Positions 29,662 through 38,954 of a stretch of 64,000 nucleotides of DNA are shown here, piece after piece. The stretch is from assembly GCA_049670505.1 (NCBI GenBank), contig JBATTK010000133.1, positions 5,331 to 69,330 of the forward strand. The letters are read 5' to 3'. The translations under genes were made by a program, and so were the position numbers. The number at the start of each line of letters is the position of its first letter. The stretch's first letter is position 1. This DNA comes from JBATTK01 sp049670505 (GTDB lineage: Bacteria; Bacteroidota; Bacteroidia; Flavobacteriales; Flavobacteriaceae). The notes below the pieces were generated by a model that was given only the letters and a program-made list of their open reading frames with translations, did no database searches and was not told the DNA's origin.

Positions 29662-31041
29662 ATGAATACCCCCACCACCCTCAAAACGGCGCCGACAAAA
29701 AAATCCCCTCCCATGAAAAAACCCTTGGCAACCATTTCACAGTTCACTGTATTTAGGAACCGGGATAAGATTCTAAAAGATCCTTTGCCATTCCATAAAG
29801 AGAATTTTGAAAAGTACGGGGATACGTTTATAGTCAATATCGGAATGGGCAATAAGGTCGTCTTTACCAGGAGTGCGGCTTCGGTAAAACATATCCTTCA
29901 AAAAAACCACAAAAACTATCATAAATCCACCTTGCAAACAAGGGATTTGGCCAAATATATCGGTCATGGCCTACTGACTTCCAACGGAGATTTTTGGCGT
30001 GCGCATCGCAGAATGGTGCAACCTGCCTTTCATAAAAAGAAGCTAGCCGGTTTACTGAACATCATGTATGGTGCCATTAAGGCTGAATTACAGGAAGTAC
30101 AGATCAATACCGAGAAAAATGTTTTCCCTTTGATGAGCGACCTTGCTTTTCAGGTAGTGGCCAAATCGCTTTTTAGCGCTGGCGATATCAGAGAACGTAT
30201 GCGAAAGCTTCAGGGCATTACGGTCACCAACCAAAAGATGCTGATCAAAGAAACGCGCCAACCCTATTTAAAATGGTGGTTCCAATTATCGGGAGATATT
30301 GACCGACATCTGGGACTTTCCAAAGAGGCCCAGGATTTGTTGGACCATATCATTCAAGAACGGGTTACATCTGAAGAAGAAAAAGACGATTTGTTGGATA
30401 TGTTGCTCAAAGCCCGTTATGAAGATGGTTCGCCTATGTCTAGAAAGCAACTCATAGACGAAGTGATGATACTCTTTACGGCCGGTCATGAGACTACCGC
30501 GAATACCTTGAGTTTTACATTGTTCTTGTTGGCGAAAAACCCGGAAGTACAGGAAAAGTTGTTTGAAGAGGTCAAGGATATCTATTTTGATACATCTGAT
30601 ATCATGCCCCTATTGGGCAAATTGCCCTATACCAAACAATGTATAGAAGAATCCATGCGACTATACCCTCCGGTCTATATCATAGATAGGGTAAGTTTGG
30701 CCAGTGATACCGTAGCGGGGCACGACTTTAAAAAGCGAACGGTTTGGCTAATGAGTATTTTTGAGCTGCATAGACATAAAGAGTTTTGGGAAAACCCGTT
30801 ACAGTTTATGCCGGAACGCTTTAGTCCCGAAAATAAAAAGGACTTTTCCGATTATTACTTTCCCTTTGGCGCGGGCCCCCGAATGTGTGTGGGCAATAAT
30901 TTTGCAATGTACGAGATGATTATAGTAGTGGCGACATTGATAAAAAAGTATCGTATTTCAAGCTCCAAGGAAGCTGTGGAGATAAATCCGTTGATTTCTT
31001 TAAAACCAAAGACTGTCCCCCTAAAATTTATAGAGCGGTAG
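29662..31041 (+). CDS. Cytochrome P450
   Basis: Soluble P450 monooxygenase, 459 residues. Heme-binding FGAGPRMCVGNNFA with Cys409 as thiolate ligand, I-helix AGHETTANT with the oxygen-activating Thr, and K-helix ExxR in EESMRLYPP. The overall style resembles the CYP4/CYP102 fatty-acid-hydroxylating clan, but the substrate cannot be assigned. No ferredoxin or reductase gene is next to it. ATG 29662 is preferred over the TTG one codon earlier. It is the first gene of the accessory island after ruvB. Confidence 0.92.
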   Translation: MNTPTTLKTAPTKKSPPMKKPLATISQFTVFRNRDKILKDPLPFHKENFEKYGDTFIVNIGMGNKVVFTRSAASVKHILQKNHKNYHKSTLQTRDLAKYIGHGLLTSNGDFWRAHRRMVQPAFHKKKLAGLLNIMYGAIKAELQEVQINTEKNVFPLMSDLAFQVVAKSLFSAGDIRERMRKLQGITVTNQKMLIKETRQPYLKWWFQLSGDIDRHLGLSKEAQDLLDHIIQERVTSEEEKDDLLDMLLKARYEDGSPMSRKQLIDEVMILFTAGHETTANTLSFTLFLLAKNPEVQEKLFEEVKDIYFDTSDIMPLLGKLPYTKQCIEESMRLYPPVYIIDRVSLASDTVAGHDFKKRTVWLMSIFELHRHKEFWENPLQFMPERFSPENKKDFSDYYFPFGAGPRMCVGNNFAMYEMIIVVATLIKKYRISSSKEAVEINPLISLKPKTVPLKFIER

Positions 31042-31055
31042 ATAAACCCAAAAAC

Positions 31056-31086
31056 AGTGAACCATTTTTACTACAATTTGAACCAA
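31056..31086 (+). promoter_or_regulatory. AraC-type operator A (21-bp direct repeat) before the DUF4242 trio
   Basis: AGTGAACCAT (31056-31065) and TTTGAACCAA (31077-31086) are direct repeats with exact 21-bp spacing, two helical turns, the usual arrangement for AraC-family activators. A TATATTTA -7 box follows at 31115-31122, 28 bp after the operator. The same layout occurs at 34530 and 37864. Confidence 0.7.
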
Positions 31087-31170
31087 AAGTTCGATTTTCC
31101 TACCACATTATGCGTATATTTATGATAATCAGAATATTAATGAGTTAAAAGTACAATTTTAAGCTTTTGT

Positions 31171-32277
31171 ATGCCGATTTACATGGATTCACATATTGTT
31201 CCCGGGGTCGAGGCCAAACATGCTGCTGAAGCACATAAAAAGGACCTTGGCATCCAGAATCAATTTGGTTGTAGAAATATGACCTATTGGATCGATGAAG
31301 ATAGGGGAAGGGTCTTTTGTTTGATTGATGCTCCTAACGAGGAAGCTGTGAGAGAGATGCATAACCATTCCCATGGGTTGGTGCCCCATGAAATCATTCC
31401 GGTAAACAGTAAAGTTGTCGAAGCCTTTTTGGGAAGGATAGATGATCCGGAACCATACGTGGATCCAAAGGACCCCGAACTTAAAATATTTAACGATCCA
31501 GCTTTTAGGGTCATTTTAGCGATAAAGACAAAAGACGCAGGACTGCTACGCTATAATCTAGGGGAAAATAGGGCAAAGCATTTGTTTTCACTTTATTATG
31601 ATACGGTCAGGGAACAAATCGAAAAATATGAGGGGAGCGAAGTAGAAATAAAGGGGATAGGTTTTGTAGTTTCTTTTGCCTCCGTTTCCATGGGGGTAGA
31701 GTGCGCCGTTGCCATCCAAAAAGCCCTACATGTAGCTGCGGAACTTATTGATCTGCGGATGGGTCTGCACGCAGGTCTACCGGTAGATCAAAGCGACACC
31801 CTTTTTGGTAAAACGGTACAATTGGCCCGTTACCTTTGCTCTATTGGTAGGGAAAATCAGATTGTTATGTCCGCTATAGTCAGCGAACTTAATAATCCCG
31901 TTCCTTCAAAAAACAAGACATATCAGGACGGTATTAAAAGATTAAATGTCACTGAAGAAAAATCACTTGCACTTTTCGTTGATATTTTGGACAAGAGTTG
32001 GCAGAATCCTGAGTTTGGAATTAATGACTTCTGCTATAAATTATCCATTAGCAAATCACAGCTATATAGAAAATGTAAAGGTATTACAGGAAAATCGCCC
32101 AATGCCCTTTTACGTGAATATCGATTGATTAGATCTCTGGAACTGTTAGGGAAAAAAGGATACAACGTTTCCCAGACCACCTTTGAGGCAGGATTTAACA
32201 GCCCTTCCTATTTCATCAAGTGCTTTCAACAAAGGTTTGGACTATTGCCTTTGAGTTATGCCAAATTGCAGACTTAA
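31171..32277 (+). CDS. DUF4242 / degenerate nucleotide-cyclase-like / AraC-type HTH regulator, paralogue 1
   Basis: 368 residues in three parts. Residues 1-90 are a DUF4242 domain (ferredoxin-like, nickel-binding in the Streptomyces protein SCO4226), with MPIYMDSH at the start and FCLIDAPNEEA. About 105-240 resembles a class III cyclase homology domain (KGIGFVVSFASVSMGVECAVAIQKAL, then LRMGLHAGLP and LFGKTVQLARYLCSIG), but the metal-binding Asp positions read as non-acidic residues, so it is probably a binding or dimerisation module. About 260-365 is an AraC HTH (SISKSQLYRK, FNSPSYFIKCFQQRFG). No signal peptide. Closest to the paralogue at 41079. The three-domain combination is not one I know as described. 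Confidence 0.75.
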   Translation: MPIYMDSHIVPGVEAKHAAEAHKKDLGIQNQFGCRNMTYWIDEDRGRVFCLIDAPNEEAVREMHNHSHGLVPHEIIPVNSKVVEAFLGRIDDPEPYVDPKDPELKIFNDPAFRVILAIKTKDAGLLRYNLGENRAKHLFSLYYDTVREQIEKYEGSEVEIKGIGFVVSFASVSMGVECAVAIQKALHVAAELIDLRMGLHAGLPVDQSDTLFGKTVQLARYLCSIGRENQIVMSAIVSELNNPVPSKNKTYQDGIKRLNVTEEKSLALFVDILDKSWQNPEFGINDFCYKLSISKSQLYRKCKGITGKSPNALLREYRLIRSLELLGKKGYNVSQTTFEAGFNSPSYFIKCFQQRFGLLPLSYAKLQT

Positions 32278-32298
32278 AAATTTAAATTGATAAACATC

Positions 32299-33372
32299 AT
32301 GCCACTTTATATGGATATACATATGGTTGATTCTGAAAACTTTACAGTTGAAGATGTAATAAAGGCGCATATGGGGGACATTGCTGTACAAGAGAAGTAT
32401 GGTGTCTTACAGAGAAAATACTGGGTCAATGAACAGGACAAAATGGTATTCTGTTTGATGGAAGGGCCTAATAAAGAGGCATGCCATGCCACCCACGAAG
32501 AAGCTCATGGTATGACAGCATGCAATATAATAGAGGTATCGGAAGATGAGTATAATTTATTTATGTCCAAAAGTAGTACTAAAGAAAATGATTTAGCCTA
32601 TACCCTGGATGGTGAGTTAGACGCAGGCTTTAGAACTATAATGCTGGTTAGCACTTCTGATCTTTCGGGTAAATATGGACACTATACCAATGAAATACAC
32701 CGATTAATAAAACAATTCAATGGCGTAATGGTACTTCAGCCCAATGATGAGATTACGGTCTCTTTTCTCTTGGCTTCGGATGCTATTTTATGTGCTTTGG
32801 CAATAACCAAACTTTTAAAATCCATTCCTGACAATTTTGAATTCAGACTTGCTCTGGTCAGTGGAAATCCAGTGGATAAATATGGAACCGATTTATTTGA
32901 AGACACCAAACGGAAGGTAAAAATCCTATGCCAGATAGGACTGAGCAAGGTTATATATCTCGATGCCACCACGAAAGCCTTGTCGAAGAAGGAAGTCAAT
33001 ACTCCGAAAATGAACCATAGTGATATCAAAATAGTAGGGAACAACGATTTCTTATTGTGTGAAAAACTATCCCATATTCTAAATTTCGAATCGACTAATC
33101 CTAATTTTACAAGTGTGGAACTTGGAAATCAATTGGGCCTGAGCAAGGCTCAGACCTATCGAAAGATAAAATTGCTTACGGGCATGTCGCCCAACACGTT
33201 GATTCGAGAGCTTCGACTTCGCAAATCTTTAAAAGCCTTAAAAAAAAATAACAAAACAGTAGCCGAAATAGCCTATGAACTAGGGTTTAATAGTCCTACC
33301 TATTTTACGCGGGTGTTCCGGAATAGATATGAAGTCCTCCCCACTTCCTTTGCCAAACTTTGCAGCTCATGA
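32299..33372 (+). CDS. DUF4242 / cyclase-like / AraC-type HTH regulator, paralogue 2
   Basis: 357 residues from ATG 32299 (MPLYMDIH, matching the paralogues; the upstream TTG at 32287 adds a non-homologous extension). The DUF4242 domain keeps MD-x-H, a His near 23 and FCLMEGPNKEA. The middle domain is more worn than in paralogue 1 but keeps the cyclase-like pattern (NDEITVSFLLASDAILCALAI, then RLALVSGNPVD). The C-terminal HTH (LSKAQTYRKIKLLTGMSPNT, LGFNSPTYFTRVFRNRY) is nearly identical to paralogue 3, so 2 and 3 form one subgroup and may share sites or heterodimerise. It lies 21 bp after paralogue 1, in one operon. Confidence 0.75.
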   Translation: MPLYMDIHMVDSENFTVEDVIKAHMGDIAVQEKYGVLQRKYWVNEQDKMVFCLMEGPNKEACHATHEEAHGMTACNIIEVSEDEYNLFMSKSSTKENDLAYTLDGELDAGFRTIMLVSTSDLSGKYGHYTNEIHRLIKQFNGVMVLQPNDEITVSFLLASDAILCALAITKLLKSIPDNFEFRLALVSGNPVDKYGTDLFEDTKRKVKILCQIGLSKVIYLDATTKALSKKEVNTPKMNHSDIKIVGNNDFLLCEKLSHILNFESTNPNFTSVELGNQLGLSKAQTYRKIKLLTGMSPNTLIRELRLRKSLKALKKNNKTVAEIAYELGFNSPTYFTRVFRNRYEVLPTSFAKLCSS

Positions 33373-33396
33373 TTTACACAATAAAAGTATAGTACG

Positions 33397-34518
33397 ATGC
33401 CTTTGTACATGGACATACACGTTATGGATTCAATTCCTATTACGGAAGAAGATGCCTATAAGTCACACTTAAGGGATTTAGCCGTGCAGGACAAATATGG
33501 TTTGATATATAAAAAATACTACATCAATTTTCAGCACAACACAATTTTTTGCCTAATGGATGGTCCTAGTAAGGAAGCCTGTCTAATTAGCCACGAAGCT
33601 GCACATGGCATTGGTCCGTGTAATATTGTTGAAGTATCGCCAGAATTTGAATTTCATCCTTATTTGGGCGAAGGAACCAAAAATGATAAAGATCTTGCCC
33701 TTACCCTTTCTGGGGAAATAGACACTGGCTATCGTACATTAATGATGATTTGCCTGGCCGATTTTACAGGCAATTACGGATACTTAACTGATGAAATTTA
33801 TCGATTGATACAAGTATACCACGGCAATAAGGTTATGCAGCCGGACGATAAATTCATAGCTTCTTTTCTGAACGCCTCCGATGCTATTTCATGTAGTATA
33901 GAGATATCACACTTGTTGAATAGCATCCCCAATAACATCGAATATAACATGGCACTGGTGACCGGAAAACCAGTTGATGAAGTAGGATCTACCTTTTTTG
34001 GGGAGGCCAGAAAACGTCTACGGACACTTTGCCGGATCGGTCTGAGTAAACTGATTTATATTGATGCCGGTACAAGGGCACTTATTCAAAAAGAAACGAA
34101 TACTTCCGAAATAGACAAGAAAAATCTAAAATTCATATCCAAGAACGATTTTTCATTTTTAATGACACTGTACGAAATTCTTGATAGTCAAATTTTGAAT
34201 TCCAATTTTAAAAGTGAAGACCTAAGTAAAGAATTGGGCTTGAGCAAATCACAGACTTATCGAAAAATAAGGTCCCTTATCGGTATGTCCCCAAATACGT
34301 TAATACGGGAAATGCGTTTGCGACGTTCTCTCGGTGCCCTGAAAAAAAACAGTAAAACAGTTGCGGAGATAGCTTATGATCTTGGGTTTAATAGCCCCAC
34401 TTATTTTACAAGGGTCTTTAGAAGCAGATACAATACGCTCCCGACCAATTTTGCCAAACTTTCCCTAAAAAATGATGTGCTTAAGACAAATGAATCAAAT
34501 GGTTCATCATTTGATTAA
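33397..34518 (+). CDS. DUF4242 / cyclase-like / AraC-type HTH regulator, paralogue 3
   Basis: 373 residues, 24 bp after paralogue 2. DUF4242 start MPLYMDIH, FCLMDGPSKEA; the cyclase-like middle with DDKFIASFLNASDAISCSIEI and MALVTGKPVD; C-terminal HTH LSKSQTYRKIRSLIGMSPNT and LGFNSPTYFTRVFRSRY, with about 15 extra C-terminal residues. The tandem arrangement of three regulators followed at once by a sulfur operon with the same operator design suggests local control. The ligand is unknown. Confidence 0.75.
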   Translation: MPLYMDIHVMDSIPITEEDAYKSHLRDLAVQDKYGLIYKKYYINFQHNTIFCLMDGPSKEACLISHEAAHGIGPCNIVEVSPEFEFHPYLGEGTKNDKDLALTLSGEIDTGYRTLMMICLADFTGNYGYLTDEIYRLIQVYHGNKVMQPDDKFIASFLNASDAISCSIEISHLLNSIPNNIEYNMALVTGKPVDEVGSTFFGEARKRLRTLCRIGLSKLIYIDAGTRALIQKETNTSEIDKKNLKFISKNDFSFLMTLYEILDSQILNSNFKSEDLSKELGLSKSQTYRKIRSLIGMSPNTLIREMRLRRSLGALKKNSKTVAEIAYDLGFNSPTYFTRVFRSRYNTLPTNFAKLSLKNDVLKTNESNGSSFD

Positions 34519-34529
34519 AAAGGTACATC

Positions 34530-34560
34530 TTTGAACCAATTGTTTCAATCTTTGAAATAA
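34530..34560 (+). promoter_or_regulatory. AraC-type operator B before the tsdA operon
   Basis: TTTGAACCAA (34530-34539) and TTTGAAATAA (34551-34560), 21 bp apart. A TAATTTTA -7 box at 34590-34597 follows after 29 bp. TTTGAACCAA is identical to the downstream half of operator A. Confidence 0.72.
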
Positions 34561-34748
34561 AACTTACATTTTTTTAAAGAAACCCACCCTAATTTTACAG
34601 TAGAAATTTCCAAGTACTTTGGCTAAAGTCAATTCGTAATACTCCCCCAAAATAGTTTTAAATAGAGACGGACATGCGATGTTCCGTAGGGACTTTGCTG
34701 TCAAAATTTGGGCATGTCAAATAGTAAAATGGACGTAATAAAAGAATA

Positions 34749-35795
34749 ATGAACACAAGTGGTCAACACAGATCGGTACAGGGAACCAAGGGACTAATTT
34801 GGCGGATTTGGGTACTCTTTGTTTTTATGCTATTAGTTTCAAGTATTTTGCTGTTAGCTTGTTTTGATAGTATACCCAAAAAATATATGGGAGACAATTT
34901 GATTAAGGATGTATATGCAATTAATTATGATGTTTCCCTATTGGATAATTCTGTGGAAAACAAAGAAATAAAATACGGTTATGAGGTGTTCAGGAAGACC
35001 CCAAAATATCTGGGGCCTAACAATGGGAATCCCGATATGGCCTATGCCGGAAACCGCTTGTCCTGTAACAACTGCCATTTGTGGTCTGGCACAAAACCCT
35101 ATTCGGCTCCGTTAATAGGCATCATACAGCGATTCCCCCAATATAGAGGTAGGGAAAATAAGATGGGAACTATTGAGGAGCGCATCAATGGTTGTATGGA
35201 GCGTAGTATGAACGGCAGAATGATGCCGACGGATAGTAAAGAAATGAAGGCCATGGTTGCCTATCTAAATTGGTTAAGCCGATCTGCCCCTAAAGACGGG
35301 AAGATAAAAGGTCAGGGATTTGTAAAGATTGAAATTCCCGCGAGGGCGGTTAATCTAGAAAATGGAAAAAAGATTTTTAAATCCAACTGCATAGTATGTC
35401 ATGGCAATAATGGACAAGGGGTAAAATCAACGGATGGTTTTACCTACCAATACCCACCGCTCTGGGGAGATGATTCCTATAACAACGGGGCGGGAATGAC
35501 CCGTGTGATTACAGCTGCACGATTCATCAAGGCAAACATGCCTTACGGTGCAACTTATGAAACTCCAATATTGACGGATGAAGAGGCCTATGACGTGGCA
35601 GGCTATATTAATCAGCAATTACGTTCCAAAAAAAGAAATTCAGAAAGGGATTTTCCGGACCTAAAGAAAAAACCGGTCTCGACGCCCTATCCCCCCTATG
35701 CCGATACTTTTTCTATACAACAGCACCAATTAGGGCCCTTTCAACCTATTATGGAATACTATAAAAATAAATTCAATATCGTTAAATCTAAGTAA
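34749..35795 (+). CDS. TsdA-like diheme cytochrome c (thiosulfate dehydrogenase family)
   Basis: 348 residues. A membrane/lipoprotein leader (hydrophobic 18-37, lipobox LLLAC with C38) is followed by two cytochrome c domains: CNNCH 106-110 and CIVCH 214-218. Between them, ERINGCMERSMNG (C149) and PQYRGRENKMGTIEERING match the TsdA family, where the Cys in this motif ligates heme 1. TsdA oxidises thiosulfate to tetrathionate, or the reverse, in the periplasm. The gene leads a run with two DsrE-like exported proteins and a TauE-type permease. Family call is firm; reaction direction is not. Confidence 0.85.
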   Translation: MNTSGQHRSVQGTKGLIWRIWVLFVFMLLVSSILLLACFDSIPKKYMGDNLIKDVYAINYDVSLLDNSVENKEIKYGYEVFRKTPKYLGPNNGNPDMAYAGNRLSCNNCHLWSGTKPYSAPLIGIIQRFPQYRGRENKMGTIEERINGCMERSMNGRMMPTDSKEMKAMVAYLNWLSRSAPKDGKIKGQGFVKIEIPARAVNLENGKKIFKSNCIVCHGNNGQGVKSTDGFTYQYPPLWGDDSYNNGAGMTRVITAARFIKANMPYGATYETPILTDEEAYDVAGYINQQLRSKKRNSERDFPDLKKKPVSTPYPPYADTFSIQQHQLGPFQPIMEYYKNKFNIVKSK

Positions 35796-35801
35796 ATTAT
35801 T

Positions 35802-36482
35802 ATGGAAACAAAGAACAGCAATTCAAGAAGAAAGTTTATGGGGGCGGTAGCACTCGGTTTAACCGCAAGTACCATTTCGGTAGTGACAAATCCTGTATAC
35901 GCAAGTTTACCTTCCTTTGATGATGAAAAGATGGGTGAGGCAGACGATTGGTTCAAGAAAATAAAGGGCAAACACCGTATTGTCTATGATGGTTCTACGC
36001 CCCATGACGGTTTTCCCGTTATCTGGAACTGGGCCTTTTATCTGACCAACAATGAAACGGGATCTAAGGATGATGATATTACGGCCATGACGGTCTTACG
36101 ACACAACGCCATTCCTTTTGCCTTAAAATCGGAAGTGTGGAAAAAATACAAACTTGGTGAGGTTTTCGGGGTAACCGACAATGCAACCAAAGCCCCTTCT
36201 TTGCGCAATCCATATTATGAACCTAGGGAGGGAGATTTCCCCATGCCCGTGATTCAAGGGATAAAGGACTTACAGCAAAGGGGTGCACTATTCTGTGTTT
36301 GTGATCTGGCAATAAAAGTATATAGCGGGGCAGTAGCGCAAAAAATGAACTTGGATGCTAAGCAAGTCTATGGGGAATGGATAAATGCTATCCATCCAGG
36401 AATACAATTGGTGCCATCTGGAGTGTGGGCTTTGGGTAGGGCACAAGAGAATAACTGTGGTTATGTTTTTGCAGGGAACTAA
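35802..36482 (+). CDS. Tat-exported DsrE-like protein
   Basis: 226 residues with a Tat signal (SRRKFMG at residues 8-14, then a hydrophobic stretch ending VYAS). The mature part has the pattern of DsrE-fold proteins: hydrophobic strands, LQQRGALFCVCDLAIKV with a conserved Cys near 170, and a C-terminal LVPSGVWALGRAQENNCGY. Proteins of this type accompany sulfur-oxidation genes and may bind or relay sulfur, by analogy. It starts 6 bp after tsdA. The assignment to the DsrE fold is by pattern and neighbour; an uncharacterised family is the alternative. Confidence 0.65.
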   Translation: METKNSNSRRKFMGAVALGLTASTISVVTNPVYASLPSFDDEKMGEADDWFKKIKGKHRIVYDGSTPHDGFPVIWNWAFYLTNNETGSKDDDITAMTVLRHNAIPFALKSEVWKKYKLGEVFGVTDNATKAPSLRNPYYEPREGDFPMPVIQGIKDLQQRGALFCVCDLAIKVYSGAVAQKMNLDAKQVYGEWINAIHPGIQLVPSGVWALGRAQENNCGYVFAGN

Positions 36483-36504
36483 TTAAAATCGTAAAGCAAT
36501 AATT

Positions 36505-36918
36505 ATGAGAAAATATATCATTTTAGTTTTTGCACTATTCGGTACTTCGTGGATCCAAGCTCAAGAAGGTCCTATAAAAGTTGTATTCGATGTAACTAGT
36601 GACAAGACCGCTGTACATGGCGCCACAATAAGACACGTAAAATATATGTCCGAGGAATATCCAGACTCCAAATTTGAGGTAGTCATGTATAGCGGGGCCT
36701 ATGATATGGTAAACAGGAACAAGTCCACGGTTGCTTCCGATATGGAAAAACTGGCAAAAAGGAGAAACGTATCTTTCGTTGTTTGCAAGGCTACTATTGA
36801 TAGGCATAATATAACGGCTTCCGATCTTGTTCCGGGTGTAACGACCGTACCCAATGGCATTTATGAAATCTTTACAAAACAAAAAGAAGGCTGGGGATAT
36901 ATAAAGGAAGGGCAATAA
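36505..36918 (+). CDS. Periplasmic DsrE-family protein
   Basis: 137 residues with a Sec signal peptide (MRKYIILVFALFGTSWIQAQ). The mature domain is a short DsrE/DsrF-like fold: VKVVFDVTSD-type first strand (IKVVFDVTSDKT), VVMYSGAYDMV, and RNVSFVVCKATIDRHNI with the conserved Cys, ending VTTVPNGIYEIFTKQ. Such proteins carry persulfide sulfur in known systems. It is the third gene of the tsdA operon, 23 bp after the previous gene. Confidence 0.8.
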   Translation: MRKYIILVFALFGTSWIQAQEGPIKVVFDVTSDKTAVHGATIRHVKYMSEEYPDSKFEVVMYSGAYDMVNRNKSTVASDMEKLAKRRNVSFVVCKATIDRHNITASDLVPGVTTVPNGIYEIFTKQKEGWGYIKEGQ

Positions 36919-36964
36919 CCGTCCTTCCTTTTACATCATCTAGAAATAAAGTATACAAAGCAAA

Positions 36965-37762
36965 ATGGAGACGCTACAAATTTTTGGTTATCTAGGAGCG
37001 TTGGCGGTAGGTATGATATTGGGATTGATGGGAAGCGGTGGATCTATGATGGCCGTTCCTATTTTAGCCTATCTATTTCACATCAGTCCCGTTACAACAA
37101 CCGCTTATTCCCTATTCGTAGTAGGTACATCCGCTTCGGTGGGTGCCTTTCGGAACTATAAAAAAGGAATGGTAGATTTCAGAATCGCTATTGTTTTTGC
37201 CATTCCCGCCTTTATTACTGTTTATATAGTGCGAAAGTTTTTAGTGCCTATCATTCCGGAAAAGATTTTCGCTATAGGAAGTTTTATAGTAACAAAGGAT
37301 ATAGGCATCATGGTACTTTTCGCCATGCTCATGCTTTGTGCCTCGATTTCGATGATTAAAAAAAGAAAAAAGAAAATCGATATTATATCCGTTACCGACT
37401 ACAACTACCCCACTATAGTTTTGGAAGGTATTCTGATAGGCATCTTAACAGGAATTGTTGGAATAGGAGGGGGATTTTTAATTATTCCCGCCTTGGTTTT
37501 GTTGGTAAAACTTCCTATGAAGAAAGCGGTAGGCACTTCCCTGTTCATTATTGCCTTAAAATCGTTGATCGGGTTTATGGGGGATTTAGGTAATCTCGAA
37601 ATAAATTGGTCATTTCTATTGAGTTTTACTATGGTTTCAATGCTTGGAATACTCTTTGGAGTTTATCTCTCTTCCTTTATCGAGGGTGAAAAACTCAAAA
37701 AGACCTTTGGCTGGCTGGTATTGGTAATGGCAATATTTATTTTCTATAAGGAACTACTGTAA
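36965..37762 (+). CDS. TauE/SafE-family membrane permease
   Basis: 265 residues, about eight helices in two repeated halves. Family marks are GLMGSGGSMMAVPILAYLF near 22 and the repeat GIVGIGGGFLIIPALVLL near 162. Members export sulfite, sulfoacetate or take up related anions. As the last gene of the tsdA-DsrE-DsrE run it is a likely exporter of a sulfur oxyanion. Exact substrate is unknown. Confidence 0.87.
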   Translation: METLQIFGYLGALAVGMILGLMGSGGSMMAVPILAYLFHISPVTTTAYSLFVVGTSASVGAFRNYKKGMVDFRIAIVFAIPAFITVYIVRKFLVPIIPEKIFAIGSFIVTKDIGIMVLFAMLMLCASISMIKKRKKKIDIISVTDYNYPTIVLEGILIGILTGIVGIGGGFLIIPALVLLVKLPMKKAVGTSLFIIALKSLIGFMGDLGNLEINWSFLLSFTMVSMLGILFGVYLSSFIEGEKLKKTFGWLVLVMAIFIFYKELL

Positions 37763-37863
37763 GGACAAATACTCTAATAGTAATTGGGCCACGATTGATC
37801 CAATGGTAAAGTAATGTATGAACCTGACCATTTTGTTATAAGATTCACTCATTTAAATTAATT

Positions 37864-37894
37864 TGTGAATCAAATGTTTCAGGATTTGAAACAA
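37864..37894 (+). promoter_or_regulatory. AraC-type operator C before the NTF2-cupin gene
   Basis: TGTGAATCAA (37864-37873) and TTTGAAACAA (37885-37894), 21 bp apart; TACCTTTA -7 box at 37924-37931 after 29 bp. It matches operator B at 24 of 31 positions. A small GTACAA-G-TTGTAC palindrome lies just before the -7 box. Confidence 0.72.
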
Positions 37895-38049
37895 ATCTTC
37901 TATTTTTTGGGAAGTACAAGTTGTACCTTTAAAGTAGCAGGTTATATCTACATAGACTGTTCAAAAACTTCCCCTAATATATAGGTTGTGAAAACCTATC
38001 ATTAATTTGATGGGCAGTAATGACTTTGCTCATCATAAACTTGGGGATT

Positions 38050-38934
38050 ATGAAAACATTACAACAAATATATTTTCTAATAGGATTCTTTATGTCGCTA
38101 ACACTATTATCCTGTGGACCCTCCGATTCGGAACGGGATAAACACGACATCGTGGAGGTGTTAAAAAGCGAGACCGAAACCTTTGTGCAAGGGAATTTTG
38201 ACCTATGGGCGAATCATTGGAAACAAAGTTCCGATGTTCTATTTACCTACACCGCCAACAATGAGACTAATTTTGCGATAGGCTGGGAAAAATTAAGCGG
38301 GCTTATGAAGCAGCATATGGATACCGGAGTCGATTTGGAATATCCGGATTTTTCACGCGATTACCATACAATTAGGGTAGAGGGTAATATGGCTTGGGCA
38401 CATTTTACACAAATCGATACCTTGGATGGCAAACCGACCCAAAAACACGAATCACGAACTTTGGAGCGAGTCAATGGCGATTGGAAAATTATAGGGGCCA
38501 ATATTGTGAACCAAACCTCCTTTGCTTCAAATCAATATTTGCTTAATGCCAAAGAGGTACATGGTGAGACCCATATTTCTTTGGAAGAATTTCCAAAAGG
38601 GATGATCATAAATCATGTGGAAGGTTGGGGCGGAATGACCGTTGCCATCAATGAACCTCCTGCCGGTACCGATTTTACCCCCTTGTTGGAAGGATTGGAA
38701 AACAACAGTTGCCAAGTGCCCCATTGGGGCTATTTGGAAAAAGGAGCCATACGTATGAAATATGACGATGGCAAAGAGGAAGTGCTAAAAGCAGGCGAGG
38801 TTTTTTATATGCCCCCGGGGCATACTGGAGTCGTTGAAAAAGATGTGCGCTTAATTGACTTTAGCCCCCAACAGGAGTTCAAGGAAGTGGTGCATCATAT
38901 TGAGGAGAAAGTAGCGGCAATGCAAAAACAATAA
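38050..38934 (+). CDS. Lipoprotein with NTF2-like (DUF4440) and cupin domains
   Basis: 294 residues from ATG 38050, which gives a lipoprotein leader (MKTLQQIYFLIG... LTLLSCG). Residues about 35-165 look like an NTF2/SnoaL-type ketosteroid-isomerase-like domain (TETFVQGNFDLWANHWKQ, HESRTLERVNGDWKIIGAN). Residues about 190-285 form a cupin-like barrel (PHWGYLEKGAIRMKYDDG, AGEVFYMPPGHTG). The fusion suggests binding or transformation of a small molecule in the periplasm. Cupin metal ligands are only partly present, so catalysis is uncertain. It shares an operator with the sulfur operon and is 20 bp from the FAD oxidase gene. Confidence 0.7.
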   Translation: MKTLQQIYFLIGFFMSLTLLSCGPSDSERDKHDIVEVLKSETETFVQGNFDLWANHWKQSSDVLFTYTANNETNFAIGWEKLSGLMKQHMDTGVDLEYPDFSRDYHTIRVEGNMAWAHFTQIDTLDGKPTQKHESRTLERVNGDWKIIGANIVNQTSFASNQYLLNAKEVHGETHISLEEFPKGMIINHVEGWGGMTVAINEPPAGTDFTPLLEGLENNSCQVPHWGYLEKGAIRMKYDDGKEEVLKAGEVFYMPPGHTGVVEKDVRLIDFSPQQEFKEVVHHIEEKVAAMQKQ

Positions 38935-38954
38935 TCAAATAAAATACGGATTGA

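Noticed and set aside
34749..35795. Diheme cytochrome as an oxidase subunit or nitrite reductase
   Set aside because: The ERINGCMERSMNG region and spacing of heme motifs fit TsdA, not those families.
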